From G963667675 sp965197565 (GTDB taxonomy: Bacteria > Chloroflexota > Dehalococcoidia > Lucifugimonadales > UBA3495), in NCBI GenBank assembly GCA_965197565.1, contig CBDANK010000004.1, positions 558,001-622,000 of the forward strand: a stretch of 64,000 nt of DNA. The letters run 5' to 3'. Below are positions 20,070 to 28,908 of the stretch, piece after piece; the first letter of the stretch is position 1, and every line of letters starts with the position of its first letter. A program made the position numbers and the translations under genes. A model generated the notes under the pieces. The model was not told the DNA's origin and searched no databases. It worked only from the letters and a program-made list of their open reading frames with translations.

Positions 20070-20165
20070 AATGTCATTCTGAGCCGTAGGCGAAGAATCT
20101 AAGAACCTTCAGCAAGGTCCTGGTCCGAGTACCGAAGAAAGGAGAATACAGTGGACCTGGCAGAG
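20070..20165 (+). repeat. Dispersed repeat family A
   Basis: CATTCTGAGCCGTAGGCGAA, then CTTCAGCAAGGTCCTGG and GAGTACCGAAGAAAGGAGAA: the standard order of family A, truncated at the right. Confidence 0.7.
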
Positions 20166-20211
20166 TGGGAGATTTAATCCTCCCCGGATTCTCTACCGTC
20201 AGAGGAGTTAG

Positions 20212-20242
20212 GAGGTGTGGGGCGCCAAGCGCCCCACACCTC
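20212..20242 (+). terminator. Strong hairpin, likely transcription terminator
   Basis: GAGGTGTGGGGCGC, loop CAA, GCGCCCCACACCTC, then TTGTTAAT: a perfect 14-bp stem. It lies downstream of the monooxygenase operon. Confidence 0.65.
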
Positions 20243-20369
20243 TTGTTAATATGCGCACTGAGAGAAGGGCATCTCTCGGTGAGGGACGGGTTCAGGGCAA
20301 TAGCATCTAAAACCAACCCGACAGAAAGGTCCCCGCGCCCGGCTCCCAACTCCGTCATTCCGGTTATTA

Positions 20370-20585
20370 ACCATGTCATTGTTATGAAAATAGGCCATTT
20401 TCATTCCCTTACGTGGCCTTCACAAGGCCATCAGCAATTCCGACCGCCACCCCTGTCATTGCTATGAAAATAGGTGATTTTCATCCTCTTATGTGGCCTT
20501 CGCAAGGCCATAGTGATTCCGACCGCCCACCTGTCATTCCGACCGCCACACCTGTCATTCCGACCGGAGGGAGGAATCTAAAGCG
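20370..20585 (+). repeat. Dispersed repeat families D (two copies) and B (partial)
   Basis: TCATTGTTATGAAAATAGGCC and TTCACAAGGCCAT occur at about 20376-20430 and again, slightly changed, at 20456-20510. Then CATTCCGACCGGAGGGAGGAA of family B appears at about 20557. No gene is visible between 20243 and 20860. Confidence 0.7.
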
Positions 20586-20925
20586 ATTCTCCGCAGCCAT
20601 CGTACCATTCCAGCGACAGGCCCCTCTATCGCGGAAGGTCGTTGGTGATGCCGACGTAGCCTGGCCGACCTAGCAGGGCAATCGCATTTTGTATCGACAA
20701 TGTAAGGAAGCCATGGAGCAGTACTCCGGTTACCCTGCGTCGTCATTCCGGCGAATTAAGATGTGATTGCCCTGGGGGTGGTTTGGCTGAGGGGCGTCGA
20801 CGGCAGTTTGTGAGAACGGCGAGGAATTAAAAGGACGAAGCACCAAGGGAGGTTGGTCTTATGGCTGTTCCTTCACTGAGGAGGAACTCCTCGACCTAGC
20901 GCGCAAGTACAGTTTCCGCAGCCGC

Positions 20926-22173
20926 ATGGACAGCAGCGAGGTGTCGGGGCCCATTATTGTGTGGGGCCGGGGGTCCGTGGTGCGGGACGTCAACGGGAAA
21001 GAGTACCTGGACTTCAACTCGGGCCAGATGTGCTCCGCACTGGGCCACAACCATCCCGGCATCGTACAGGCATTGCGGGAAAGCTGCGAGACAATCATCC
21101 ACAGCCACATGAGCTTGCTAAATGACCGGGAGATCATTCTAGCCAGCCGTCTGGCCGAAATATCTCCTCCCGGCATGAACCGCAGCATGTTCTTGACCTC
21201 GGGCAGCGACTCCAACGAAGCGGCGATGGCGATTGCCAAGCGCTACACCGGGGGATACGAGATCGCCAGCCCTATGGTCAGCTTTCACGGGCAAAGCGAG
21301 ACGGCCCGCTCGGTGACCTACTCGGGATGGCACGGCGGATACGGGCCCTACGCACCCGGCAACTATGCAATCCTGGCTCCTTACCGCTACCGCTGCACCT
21401 TTTGCCGGGACCGCCAAGCTTGCGACTACAGTTGTCTCAACACCAGCTTCGACCTGCTGGATGCCCAGGCCGATGGCCGGCTGGCCGCCGTAATCACCGA
21501 GCCGCTGTTTAGTGCCGGGGGGGTCATCGACCTGCCTCCCGGCTGGCTGCAAGAGCTGAAACGCCGCTGCGAGGAGCGGGGCGCTCTCCTGATCTTGGAC
21601 GAGGCCCAGACCGGGCTGGCTAAACTGGGAACCATGTGGGCTTTTGAACAAGAAGGGGTCGTTCCCGATATATTTACGGTTTCTAAGCACTTTGGCGGCG
21701 GCATTGCCGTCAGTGCTGCGGTCACCACCGACGAGATCGAAAACACCGTGGCCGAGACCGGCTTTGCTATAGGGCATTCTCATGCCAATGACCCGCTGCC
21801 CTCCAACGCCGCCATCGCCAGCATCGACATCATTCTGGAAGAGAACCTGGTGGACGTTGCCCAAAATATGGGGCGCTACTGGAGAAATCATCTCCAGGAA
21901 CTAGCCAAACGCCACCCCATTATTGGAGACATTCGAGGCAGGGGCCTGCTTCAAGGGATAGAACTGGTCAAGGACCAAGCCACCAGGGAGCCGGCATTCC
22001 AAGAAGGACAAAGAATTGGGCGGATTTGCCGGGATAACGGTCTGATTTTCAGCGTCCGCCGGCGCGGGTCGGTCTTCCGGTTCGTTCCACCCTTCACTAC
22101 CACCGAGGACCAGATGGACTTGGCCGCCGACATAGTGGACCACGCCATCCGGGAGGTTGTAGGCTCCGCCTAA
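20926..22173 (+). CDS. PLP-dependent class III aminotransferase, dialkylglycine decarboxylase-like, with disturbed N-terminus
   Basis: Class III aminotransferase fold (415 residues from the ATG at 20926). The PLP lysine is Lys254 in TVSKHFGGG, the cofactor aspartate is Asp225 in LILDEAQTG, and the downstream pattern (AIGHSHANDPLPSNAA, DIRGRGLLQGIELVKD) is closest to 2,2-dialkylglycine decarboxylase, which decarboxylates and transaminates dialkyl amino acids. A Cys-rich insert (CTFCRDRQACDYSC, about 157-170) is unusual. The real start is probably the ATG at 20861, preceded by AGGGAGG: its frame breaks after four codons, and a one-base deletion near 20872 would restore MAVPFTEEELLDLARKY in front of residue 1. 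Expression may thus be damaged. Confidence 0.8.
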   Translation: MDSSEVSGPIIVWGRGSVVRDVNGKEYLDFNSGQMCSALGHNHPGIVQALRESCETIIHSHMSLLNDREIILASRLAEISPPGMNRSMFLTSGSDSNEAAMAIAKRYTGGYEIASPMVSFHGQSETARSVTYSGWHGGYGPYAPGNYAILAPYRYRCTFCRDRQACDYSCLNTSFDLLDAQADGRLAAVITEPLFSAGGVIDLPPGWLQELKRRCEERGALLILDEAQTGLAKLGTMWAFEQEGVVPDIFTVSKHFGGGIAVSAAVTTDEIENTVAETGFAIGHSHANDPLPSNAAIASIDIILEENLVDVAQNMGRYWRNHLQELAKRHPIIGDIRGRGLLQGIELVKDQATREPAFQEGQRIGRICRDNGLIFSVRRRGSVFRFVPPFTTTEDQMDLAADIVDHAIREVVGSA

Positions 22174-22242
22174 GGCGCACTAATCTTCACAGGCCCAACC
22201 GCGTCTCCAGCCTGCGGCCCGGCAGCGGAGTTCTTCCTATGG

Positions 22243-22263
22243 CAACACTTTAACCAAGTGTTG
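22243..22263 (+). terminator. Hairpin after the aminotransferase
   Basis: CAACACTT, loop TAACC, AAGTGTTG. The stem is perfect, but there is no clear T tract after it, so terminator function is uncertain. Confidence 0.35.
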
Positions 22264-22377
22264 TACTTCGTTTGTGAGTTTAGAAAGCTTTGAACGAGGG
22301 CGAAGTATCTATCGTGAAAGTCGAATCCGCTATAATGAGATTAGCGAATTAAGGCGGAGCGTTTTGGAGGCTGGCAG

Positions 22378-23580
22378 ATGACTCTTTTCATTGAGGGACG
22401 GGACGACCTTGAAGAAGTCCAATATGAGCAGGACGTGGTGGATGAAAGCGATTCGGAGGACGATTCATACCCAATCGACCAATACGACATTGTGTCTACG
22501 CCTAACGATTTCAACACCAAGACAATTGTCGATTTCATCAACTCCGGCGTTGTCATCATTCCAGGATTTCAACGCAACTACGTCTGGGACATCAAGCGAG
22601 CTTCCAGGTTGATAGAGTCGATTATCGTAGGGCTTCCGGTGCCGCAGATATTCCTATATGAACAGGGGCGGAATAAGTTTCTGGTCATCGACGGGCAGCA
22701 GCGTCTGATGTCCATCTATTACTTTGCGAAAGGGAGGTTTCCTCGGAAGGAAGCATTGTCGGAACTCCGGCTGATTTCCGATGGGCGAAGCTCCATACCG
22801 GAAGATGTTCTCTCAAATGACGAGTATTTTAGTGACTTCCGACTTAACTTGCCGGAGAATGTCCCCGGACGGCCAAACCGTTTCCACCAGCGTATGTACT
22901 CCAGCTTGAACGATGAACATCAGACCTCGTTTGACCTTCGGACAATCAGGAACATCCTAGTAAGACAGGTGAGACCGACCGGTGATGCGGCGATGTACGA
23001 GATTTTTAACCGGTTAAATTCGGGCGGCGTAAATCTAACGCCACAGGAAATTCGCCGATGCATGTTCGATTCCAAATTCTACGATATGCTTTACAAGACC
23101 AACACCGAGGCGAAGTGGCGAAATCTGGTCGGGGTCCGAGTCCCCGACATCCACATGAGGGATGTGGAGATATTGCTCCGGGGTTTCGCCATGCTTATCA
23201 AGAGTGATTCCTACCGGCCCTCGATGGTCAAGTTCCTAAACAGTTTCTCCAGCTGCGCCAAGTCATTTGATGAGGACGAGTTGCGTCGTTTGCAACTGCT
23301 GTTGGATTCCTTCCTGGAGAGTTGTAGCGACTTGCCGTCCGATGGCTTTCATAGCATTCAAAGGAGATTTAGTCCCATGATATTCGAGTCGGTGTTTGTG
23401 GCTGCCTGCAAAAAAGCTTATGCCGGGAATCAGAAAATTTCAGGCAAAATCGACATCGATACGCTCGTGAGATTGAAAGACGACCAAGAGTTCAGAAACG
23501 CTACTCAAAGCCGGACATCTGACACGGCCAACGTCAAAGCAAGGCTATCGCGAGCTTGTGACATCTTAACTCTGACTTAA
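22378..23580 (+). CDS. DUF262 (GmrS-like, ParB/DndB-fold) domain protein
   Basis: A 400-residue protein with a DUF262 domain in roughly residues 40-250. Diagnostic motifs are IPGFQRNYVW at about 61-70 and VIDGQQRLMSIYY at about 100-112, the nucleotide-handling site of the GmrSD N-terminal half. No DUF1524 HNH nuclease follows in the same chain. The start has GGAGG seven bases upstream, and TATAAT lies at 22331. The next gene, 11 bases on, encodes a HEPN protein. DUF262 plus HEPN pairs occur in defence loci, where DUF262 probably senses or controls and HEPN cuts RNA; that role is inference. Confidence 0.85.
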   Translation: MTLFIEGRDDLEEVQYEQDVVDESDSEDDSYPIDQYDIVSTPNDFNTKTIVDFINSGVVIIPGFQRNYVWDIKRASRLIESIIVGLPVPQIFLYEQGRNKFLVIDGQQRLMSIYYFAKGRFPRKEALSELRLISDGRSSIPEDVLSNDEYFSDFRLNLPENVPGRPNRFHQRMYSSLNDEHQTSFDLRTIRNILVRQVRPTGDAAMYEIFNRLNSGGVNLTPQEIRRCMFDSKFYDMLYKTNTEAKWRNLVGVRVPDIHMRDVEILLRGFAMLIKSDSYRPSMVKFLNSFSSCAKSFDEDELRRLQLLLDSFLESCSDLPSDGFHSIQRRFSPMIFESVFVAACKKAYAGNQKISGKIDIDTLVRLKDDQEFRNATQSRTSDTANVKARLSRACDILTLT

Positions 23581-23591
23581 ATCGACAGACA

Positions 23592-24206
23592 ATGGAGAGC
23601 CAGCATGACGAGATTATAAGGAACCTAGTGGATGAATACAGGGAGCTTACCGAATTTCTGAATTCTGCAAGGGAAGTCACATTAAAAGTAAACGTAGATA
23701 CAGCGTTCGCTAAGTCCCTGATAATTTCTGCCGCGAGCTACTTTGAAGCTCAGTTAACCGAAAGCCTGGTTGAGCTTTATTCGGAACGGACGAACCAATC
23801 TGAAGTCCTAGTCCAATTTGTGCAAAACCTTGCTATTGACCGCCGATACTTTCAGTGGTTCGATTGGAGTTCGAACAATGCAAACAGCTTCTTTGGCAAA
23901 TTTGGAGGCAATTTCAGGACCTTCATGGTCGATAAGGTTAGCAGTGAAGAAGGTCTACGAGATTCCATCAGAGCGTTCCTAGAGCTTGAGAACCTTCGGA
24001 ATAACTTGGTCCATGGAAACTATGCCGCTTATCAGTTGGACAAGTCCGTAGATGATGTCTTGACTCTGTACGAAAGAGCAATCAAGTTTGTCGAAAGGTT
24101 CCCTGAGAACCTTCGGAATAAGAGAAATCACGGAGTCCGTACCTCGACCTTTAGAGATACGGACGTACGACCAACAGACGGGATAGCCTTAGGGAGTCTT
24201 CAGTAA
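23592..24206 (+). CDS. HEPN-domain protein (RiboL-PSP-HEPN-like), partner of DUF262
   Basis: A 204-residue, all-helical protein. The HEPN signature is LRNNLVHGNYA at about 137-147, with Arg and His in the R-x(4-6)-H arrangement used for RNA cleavage. The N-terminal helices (AASYFEAQLTESLVELY) match the RiboL-PSP-HEPN/MAE_28990-type group. It lies 11 bases after the DUF262 gene in the same direction, so the two are almost certainly cotranslated. Likely an RNA-cleaving or RNA-binding effector in an anti-phage or stress module. Confidence 0.75.
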   Translation: MESQHDEIIRNLVDEYRELTEFLNSAREVTLKVNVDTAFAKSLIISAASYFEAQLTESLVELYSERTNQSEVLVQFVQNLAIDRRYFQWFDWSSNNANSFFGKFGGNFRTFMVDKVSSEEGLRDSIRAFLELENLRNNLVHGNYAAYQLDKSVDDVLTLYERAIKFVERFPENLRNKRNHGVRTSTFRDTDVRPTDGIALGSLQ

Positions 24207-24304
24207 GATGAGCATTGGCTGGGGGCTTTTCGTAAGGGGCGCCGGGGATTGGCAATCGCTTGAGAGGTAAGTGTTCAGAGTTGAGGGGATTATTCCGGCC
24301 CTCT

Positions 24305-24430
24305 AAACCCGTCGCTCCGGCGAAGGCCGGAGTCCAGAAAGTCCTCGCTAGGGACCCAGCTACGGATTCAGGTCTTTCCCCGGCTTGGTTTTCCTGGGTC
24401 CCGGCCTGCGCCGGGACGACGGGAGTGGGT
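24305..24430 (+). repeat. Dispersed repeat family E variant
   Basis: CGTCGCTCCGGCGAAGGCCG and GTCCCGGCCTGCGCCGGGAC palindromes form an inverted-repeat unit of about 125 bp related to the modules at 7345 and 62818. Confidence 0.55.
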
Positions 24431-24470
24431 CACCTCACTAAGTCTGAACAGTTACCTTGAGAGACCAAAA

Positions 24471-24500
24471 TTGCTCTGCCAGTTTGGCCCGGCGTATAAT
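24471..24500 (+). promoter_or_regulatory. Promoter upstream of the PhnD-like gene
   Basis: TTGCTC and TATAAT with 18 bases between, 38 bases before the ATG at 24538, which has TAGGGAGGAATC just upstream as its ribosome site. Confidence 0.55.
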
Positions 24501-24537
24501 GGCGGGACAACCAGAAGCCGTTAAATAGGGAGGAATC

Positions 24538-25329
24538 ATGGTCCGAATGGGCGGCTCCGCTTCAGAGTCTCATTTGGCTGCTTTTCAGGGTATCGAGGCC
24601 CATTTCAAGCGGCTTGACATCGACATCGAATGGGTCTTGTATTCCGACGATTACGCTGTGGTCGACGCTTTCGTCGCCGGGGATATAGACCTGGCTTGGA
24701 ACGGTCCTCTGAACTACGTAAGGATCAAGCGGCGCTTATCCGAACCCTGCAAAGTCATTGCCATGCGGGATGTGGACTTCAATTTTGTTACCCACTTCAT
24801 AACCCGGCCTGACTCGGATATTATCACCGTCGAGGACCTGATAGGTAAGCGGTTCGCTTTGGGCAAGCGCGGTTCCGTAGAGACCGGCCTGTTGGCTCAT
24901 TATTTTCTCAAAGAAGCCGGTATCAATCCGGTGCGGGACCTGGAAGTCTGCACCTTTTTCGAGGAGCGGCAGACCACCGGGCGGTCGGATGAAAAAGACG
25001 TGGTGGAGCGCGTGGCGGCGGGAGAGTATGACGCCGGCGCGGTCAGTGGACGCGGCCTAACCTCCTTGCAAGAGCAAGGAGTGGTAGCAGAAGACAGTGT
25101 ACGTAAATTCTGGTCCAGTCCCGGCTACAGCCACTGTTGTTTCACCTCCCAAAGCAACATGGACCCGGCGTTGTACAAGAAGTTGGAGGAAGCCTTCGAA
25201 TCCGTAGATGGGAATGACCCCGTCGGTCAAGCGATACTAAAAGCCGAGGCATGCAACAGCCTGCACCGAGGCATCCCTGAGGGGTGGGAGATTATGGAGA
25301 AGGCGGCCGAAGCGGAAGGACTGGTGTAA
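24538..25329 (+). CDS. PhnD/SsuA-type substrate-binding protein without signal peptide
   Basis: A 263-residue type II periplasmic-binding-protein fold. Typical motifs: a VDAFVAGDIDLAWNGPLNY segment (residues about 45-64), IITVEDLIGKRFALGKRGSV (about 95-114) and an AAGEYDAGAVSG hinge (about 160-171). These match PhnD-like and transferrin-like binding proteins for phosphonates or small oxyanions. There is no signal peptide or lipobox, and no permease or ATPase follows, so it may act in the cytoplasm as a sensor or enzyme-like domain. Ligand unknown. Confidence 0.75.
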   Translation: MVRMGGSASESHLAAFQGIEAHFKRLDIDIEWVLYSDDYAVVDAFVAGDIDLAWNGPLNYVRIKRRLSEPCKVIAMRDVDFNFVTHFITRPDSDIITVEDLIGKRFALGKRGSVETGLLAHYFLKEAGINPVRDLEVCTFFEERQTTGRSDEKDVVERVAAGEYDAGAVSGRGLTSLQEQGVVAEDSVRKFWSSPGYSHCCFTSQSNMDPALYKKLEEAFESVDGNDPVGQAILKAEACNSLHRGIPEGWEIMEKAAEAEGLV

Positions 25330-25384
25330 TCCCTCCGGCTCGGTGAAGGCCGATTTGCGGCCAGTCCGCTAGGTCAAGCCGGGT

Positions 25385-26335
25385 TCACCCTTGGTCCGGC
25401 GCGTCCGGTGCGTTCTTCAGAATATCATCTAATGTTCTGTCCAAGGCCGGGTCCAACTGCACGGTTTCCTCAAAGGGGCGGTAACTGTAGTCCGACCTAA
25501 CCTTGTCGATGATTTCCTTGGCCCCCGGATTTGAGGCGGCAAGCTTCTCCAACGCCTGCTGGAGTTCACGGGATTCCTTGTCTCCCAAGGTGATCAATTC
25601 GCTCAGGTCCATGTCCAACTTGAACATGGACTTGAGCCGGCGCATTATATCGTAGAAAGCCCGGTGGTCCTTGCTAATGCCCAAGGGGTCGTTTTTCCCG
25701 GCGAGAAAGGGGTACATCGGTGCCATGGCCCCGAGCCGGAACAACTCAATTTCCGGATGCTGATAATGGGCCAGAGTGACCAAGGCCATGCCGATGGTTG
25801 GACCATTCCGGGACCGGCTGCCGTAGTTGGAAAACCTCAGCCCGAACTTTTCCAACCTTTCCCTCATGCGGGCCTGGCTATAGATGCAACTGACGCTGCG
25901 CTCTTGGTCGGGAGGCGCGGCGCCGTTGTATCCCTCAACCGCCGCGGTCTGCGAAACCCCCAGCTCCTTTATGGCCTTGAAAAATGCTTCTCCGTAGATG
26001 TCCATCCGCGACCAAGGCTCTTCACCCAGGAATACGATCAAGCCGTTGCCCGCATCGTAGAAGTAGTTTTCGCGGCGCATTTGCCCGGTGGGTAGTCCAT
26101 CCTGGTATTCCACCCTGGGACGGTACATATCGTGAGTTCCCGGCACCTGAAATGGGTAGCACATCCGGTAGACTTCCGCCCCCAATTCCCCGATGCGTTT
26201 GGCCCCAGTCTTATCGATTAAATACCGAGGCAGCCCCCCGGAGATCTCGCCGCCGTCGGACCACTGCCGCCGCCAGCCGGCGATCATGTACTCCGCCCGC
26301 GGTTTCTCCTGGAAAATTACTAACTCGTCACTCAT
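25385..26335 (-). CDS. PAC2-family protein
   Basis: A 316-residue protein resembling the PAC2 (proteasome assembly chaperone 2-like) family: an N-terminal Rossmann-like strand pattern with MIAGWRRQWSDGG, LIVFLGEEPWSRM at about 98-110 followed by a helix and the VSQTAAVEGYNGAAP loop, and a helical C-terminus. Bacterial members occur in actinobacteria and Chloroflexota, but their role is poorly known. GGAG sits nine bases before the ATG. It converges with the PhnD-like gene, leaving 55 bases between stops. Confidence 0.75.
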   Translation of the reverse strand: MSDELVIFQEKPRAEYMIAGWRRQWSDGGEISGGLPRYLIDKTGAKRIGELGAEVYRMCYPFQVPGTHDMYRPRVEYQDGLPTGQMRRENYFYDAGNGLIVFLGEEPWSRMDIYGEAFFKAIKELGVSQTAAVEGYNGAAPPDQERSVSCIYSQARMRERLEKFGLRFSNYGSRSRNGPTIGMALVTLAHYQHPEIELFRLGAMAPMYPFLAGKNDPLGISKDHRAFYDIMRRLKSMFKLDMDLSELITLGDKESRELQQALEKLAASNPGAKEIIDKVRSDYSYRPFEETVQLDPALDRTLDDILKNAPDAPDQG

Positions 26336-26915
26336 TAGGCGTTACTCCGATACACAAAACGGACTGGGGCCAGTGATAGCGGGGCGATAGGACACTTGGA
26401 AACCGTTATGGGCGGTTAGCGCCCATCCGGGAGTTCCGGTCTAGCAAGCCTCGTTATAGGTGGAGCTAACTTCCGCCAGGCCCCGGCCCTTGTTCCTGTC
26501 CGGTTAGCTCCGCTAATGCTCATGTGAAGAATATGACAACATCTATTTTGACAGAGACCGCCGCCATTCGCAAACAGGCCCTGCTGCAATCCAGGGCTTC
26601 CCTGGGCTTCCCCGGTATGCCCAGGATCATCTGTGCTATGATCGGTATCATACTAAGCCAATCGGACAGGCGTCGTGGTATGGCTGGCAGCTTTCAAAGC
26701 TCTAGATACTACGTCGCCAGCCGTTGTAAGTTATATGCTGTGCGGCATGGCCCCGTTAGCCGTTACCTTCTTGGGGTCACTGGCACCGAAAATGACCCGG
26801 AAGAACAACGGTATCGAGTTGGGAGTTTAGCCGAACCTAACGAGGCTAACCTATCAGGGTTACCGGTAGCTTTTGGGTTGACGGAATATGGTTTAAGGGA
26901 AATAGGGAGGGAAAC
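26336..26915. other. Intergenic region with hairpin, no supported gene
   Basis: Holds a 7-bp hairpin ATGGGCG-GTTAG-CGCCCAT at 26408-26426. An open plus-strand frame at 26524-26970 has no motif or ribosome site, and its end overlaps the better supported gene at 26916, so I leave it uncalled. Confidence 0.5.
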
Positions 26916-27185
26916 ATGGAACCTAAGCAGGAGACTCCGGTCAGAGTCATCCCGCGAGAGCAAATATTGAGGGAAAGACGGAGGGAGTTGCTAGAGTACG
27001 AGCGCCGTTACGAGATGTCCAGCGAAAGGATGGCAGCGCTTATGGAACTGGACGCTATGCGGCCGACGGCCGAGGTGATCAGATGGTATCAAATCTATTA
27101 CGCGGTTCGATCCCTCCTGGAAGAGGAGACCCCCACGACTGGAACTCGTGAGACCACTACCGAACCATCCACGACCGCCGTCTGA
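26916..27185 (+). CDS. Small helical protein, possible antitoxin-like partner
   Basis: An 89-residue protein with a strong AGGGAGG ribosome site just before the ATG. It is charged and helical up to about residue 70 (REQILRERRRELLEYERRY), with a Thr-rich disordered tail. The size, helical character and a second small gene 47 bases downstream suggest a two-gene module in which this could be the antitoxin or regulator. I recognise no family. Confidence 0.5.
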   Translation: MEPKQETPVRVIPREQILRERRRELLEYERRYEMSSERMAALMELDAMRPTAEVIRWYQIYYAVRSLLEEETPTTGTRETTTEPSTTAV

Positions 27186-27232
27186 GTCAACATCCCTTTG
27201 TAGTCAGCTTCCGGGACACCCTTGCCTTTACC

Positions 27233-27562
27233 ATGTCAGAGGACGAGGGTGTTCTTTATTTGGAAGGCCGTGTTCACTGCCGGAAGGGAGTTGTACTGGA
27301 AGTAGGGAAAGAGTTTGATATTCGATACTCCGGGAATATTCTGCGCGTCCGTTGCTACAGCTATTCTTACATAGGCTGGTTGCTGGGCCAACATCTGTTG
27401 CTGAAGTATCACAACCTTCATCACGACCCGGACGAGTACCACCACCGCATCTACGACCCGGCGACCGGCAACGAATTACACCATGAAGTGCTTAAAAGGC
27501 ATCAGTTTCCCATATTCACCGAAGTACTTGACGAGTTGCAAATTCTGACCCAAGACCTGTAA
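27233..27562 (+). CDS. Small protein rich in His and Tyr, possible toxin-like partner
   Basis: A 109-residue protein. Residues about 55-75 read KYHNLHHDPDEYHHRIYDP, with further histidines in LHHEVLKRHQFP. This faintly resembles DUF6516/TumE-type toxins, whose cores contain YH-H-D and RYDN motifs, but the match is weak. Together with the preceding helical gene it forms a compact cassette. There is no clear ribosome site, so translation may be coupled. The function is not established. Confidence 0.45.
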   Translation: MSEDEGVLYLEGRVHCRKGVVLEVGKEFDIRYSGNILRVRCYSYSYIGWLLGQHLLLKYHNLHHDPDEYHHRIYDPATGNELHHEVLKRHQFPIFTEVLDELQILTQDL

Positions 27563-27679
27563 GCCGGGGTAGTTGCAGTGCGCCGTCAAGTGGCGCGCCG
27601 GGCCCTACGTCCACGGCGGGAAGCAGCGGCCAAGGATGCGAGGCTAGTGGTGTAGCGGCGGGCATCCCCACTTGGAAAT

Positions 27680-28020
27680 TGTCATTCTGAGCCGTAGGCG
27701 AAGAATCTAGGGCCTGTTGACACTACCAATTTCCTATATAGGGATTGGTAGTCCAGCCTCCCACAAAGGGCGCCTCTACAACCGGCGTGCTACGGGATTT
27801 CGTAGGGGCAACCCTTGTGGTTGCCCGGTCCTCAGCTATTAGTGTCAACAGGCCCTAAAAGCCTTCAGCAAGAACTTGGTACGAATAAAGAGAATGCAGT
27901 CAAGGGTCTTAGACCCCTCGCTGAGTTTATCTTGAGCCTAGCCGAAAGGCTCGGGGTGACATGGCAGAGTGGCTCAGAGCCTGCCCCGGCGCAGGCCGGG
28001 GGTGACAATGAAAAGGCCCA
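27680..28020 (+). repeat. Dispersed repeat family A split by a MITE
   Basis: GTCATTCTGAGCCGTAGGCG at 27681 continues after the MITE as AAAAGCCTTCAGCAAGAACT and GAGTTTATCTTGAGCCTAGC up to about 28010. It is nearly identical in order to the copy at 63020-63215. Confidence 0.75.
27710..27855 (+). mobile_element. MITE family 1, copy 3 (complete)
   Basis: 146 bp with perfect 16-bp terminal repeats (GGGCCTGTTGACACTA) and TA at 27708-27709 and 27856-27857. Excising it with one TA leaves GAAGAATCTAAAAGCCTTCA, the uninterrupted family A repeat. Confidence 0.9.
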
Positions 28021-28075
28021 CCCTCTATGCCACCGCCTTGTATCTTAGCTTGGAGGTGGATAGTTTTCTTTCTTA

Positions 28076-28234
28076 GGTGTGCGGGGTGCGGCAGACCGGC
28101 CCGCCCTGGGTCATAGAAGACCGTTGTCAAGCTTGGGTCGCCGCACCCTTTTCAGAACAGAGCCCGCACAGTTGCCTGGGTCAACCAAGCCCGCATCTGG
28201 CAAGGACGGGCCGACGGTTCGCAGGGAGGTTCTC
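28076..28234 (+). ncRNA. IS110 5' noncoding region, candidate bridge-RNA locus
   Basis: About 160 noncoding bases between the presumed left edge of the IS110-type element and its transposase start, with several GGGTC/GACC-type complementary stretches. IS110-group elements encode their bridge RNA in such a region. The loops cannot be assigned by eye, and the element is inactivated by the nested insertion, so this is only a candidate. Confidence 0.3.
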
Positions 28235-28908
28235 ATGGAGCAACACGGTATCTACGTAGGGGTCGATGTGGCCAAGGCCCGGGTGGATGTGGCCATCCGT
28301 CCTGGGGGAGACAGACGTGAGGTCTGCAACGACCAGGCCGGGATCGCGGCACTGGTGGCCCAGATGCAGCAACTCAATCCCGCAGCCTTGGTGCTGGAGG
28401 CTACGGGTGGGCTGGAACTGCCCTTGGTGGCAGCCCTGGCAGCTGCCTCCCTCCCGGTGGTGGTAGTCAACCCTCGCCAGGTGCGGGACTTTGCCAGGGC
28501 CACTGGGCGGCTGGCCAAGACCGATTCCCTGGACGCGGCGGTCCTGGCTCACTTCGCCGAGGCCGTCCGTCCTCCCCGGCGTCCTCTCCGGGACGCCGAG
28601 ACCCAGGTCCTCAGCTCGCTGGTGGCCCGCAGACAACAGGTGATGACCATGCTGGTAGCGGAGAGGAACCGACTCTCCAGTGCTACTATGGCCGTCCGGC
28701 CCGCATTGAGGCCCACATCGCCTGGCTCAAGCAACAGCTGGACGACCTGGACCAGGGCTTGCGCCAGACCCTCCGCCAGAGTCCTGTATGGCGGGAGAAG
28801 GACGACCTGCTGCGCAGCGTACCCGGCATCGGAGACCAGATCTCTCTTACCCTTCTGGCATACCTGCCCGAACTGGGCACTCTCAACCGCCGACAGATCG
28901 CTGCCCTA

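Noticed and set aside
27680..28020. CRISPR array from recurring CATTCTGAGCCGTAGGCGAA repeats
   Set aside because: The repeats are dispersed through the window, not regularly spaced, and no cas genes are present.
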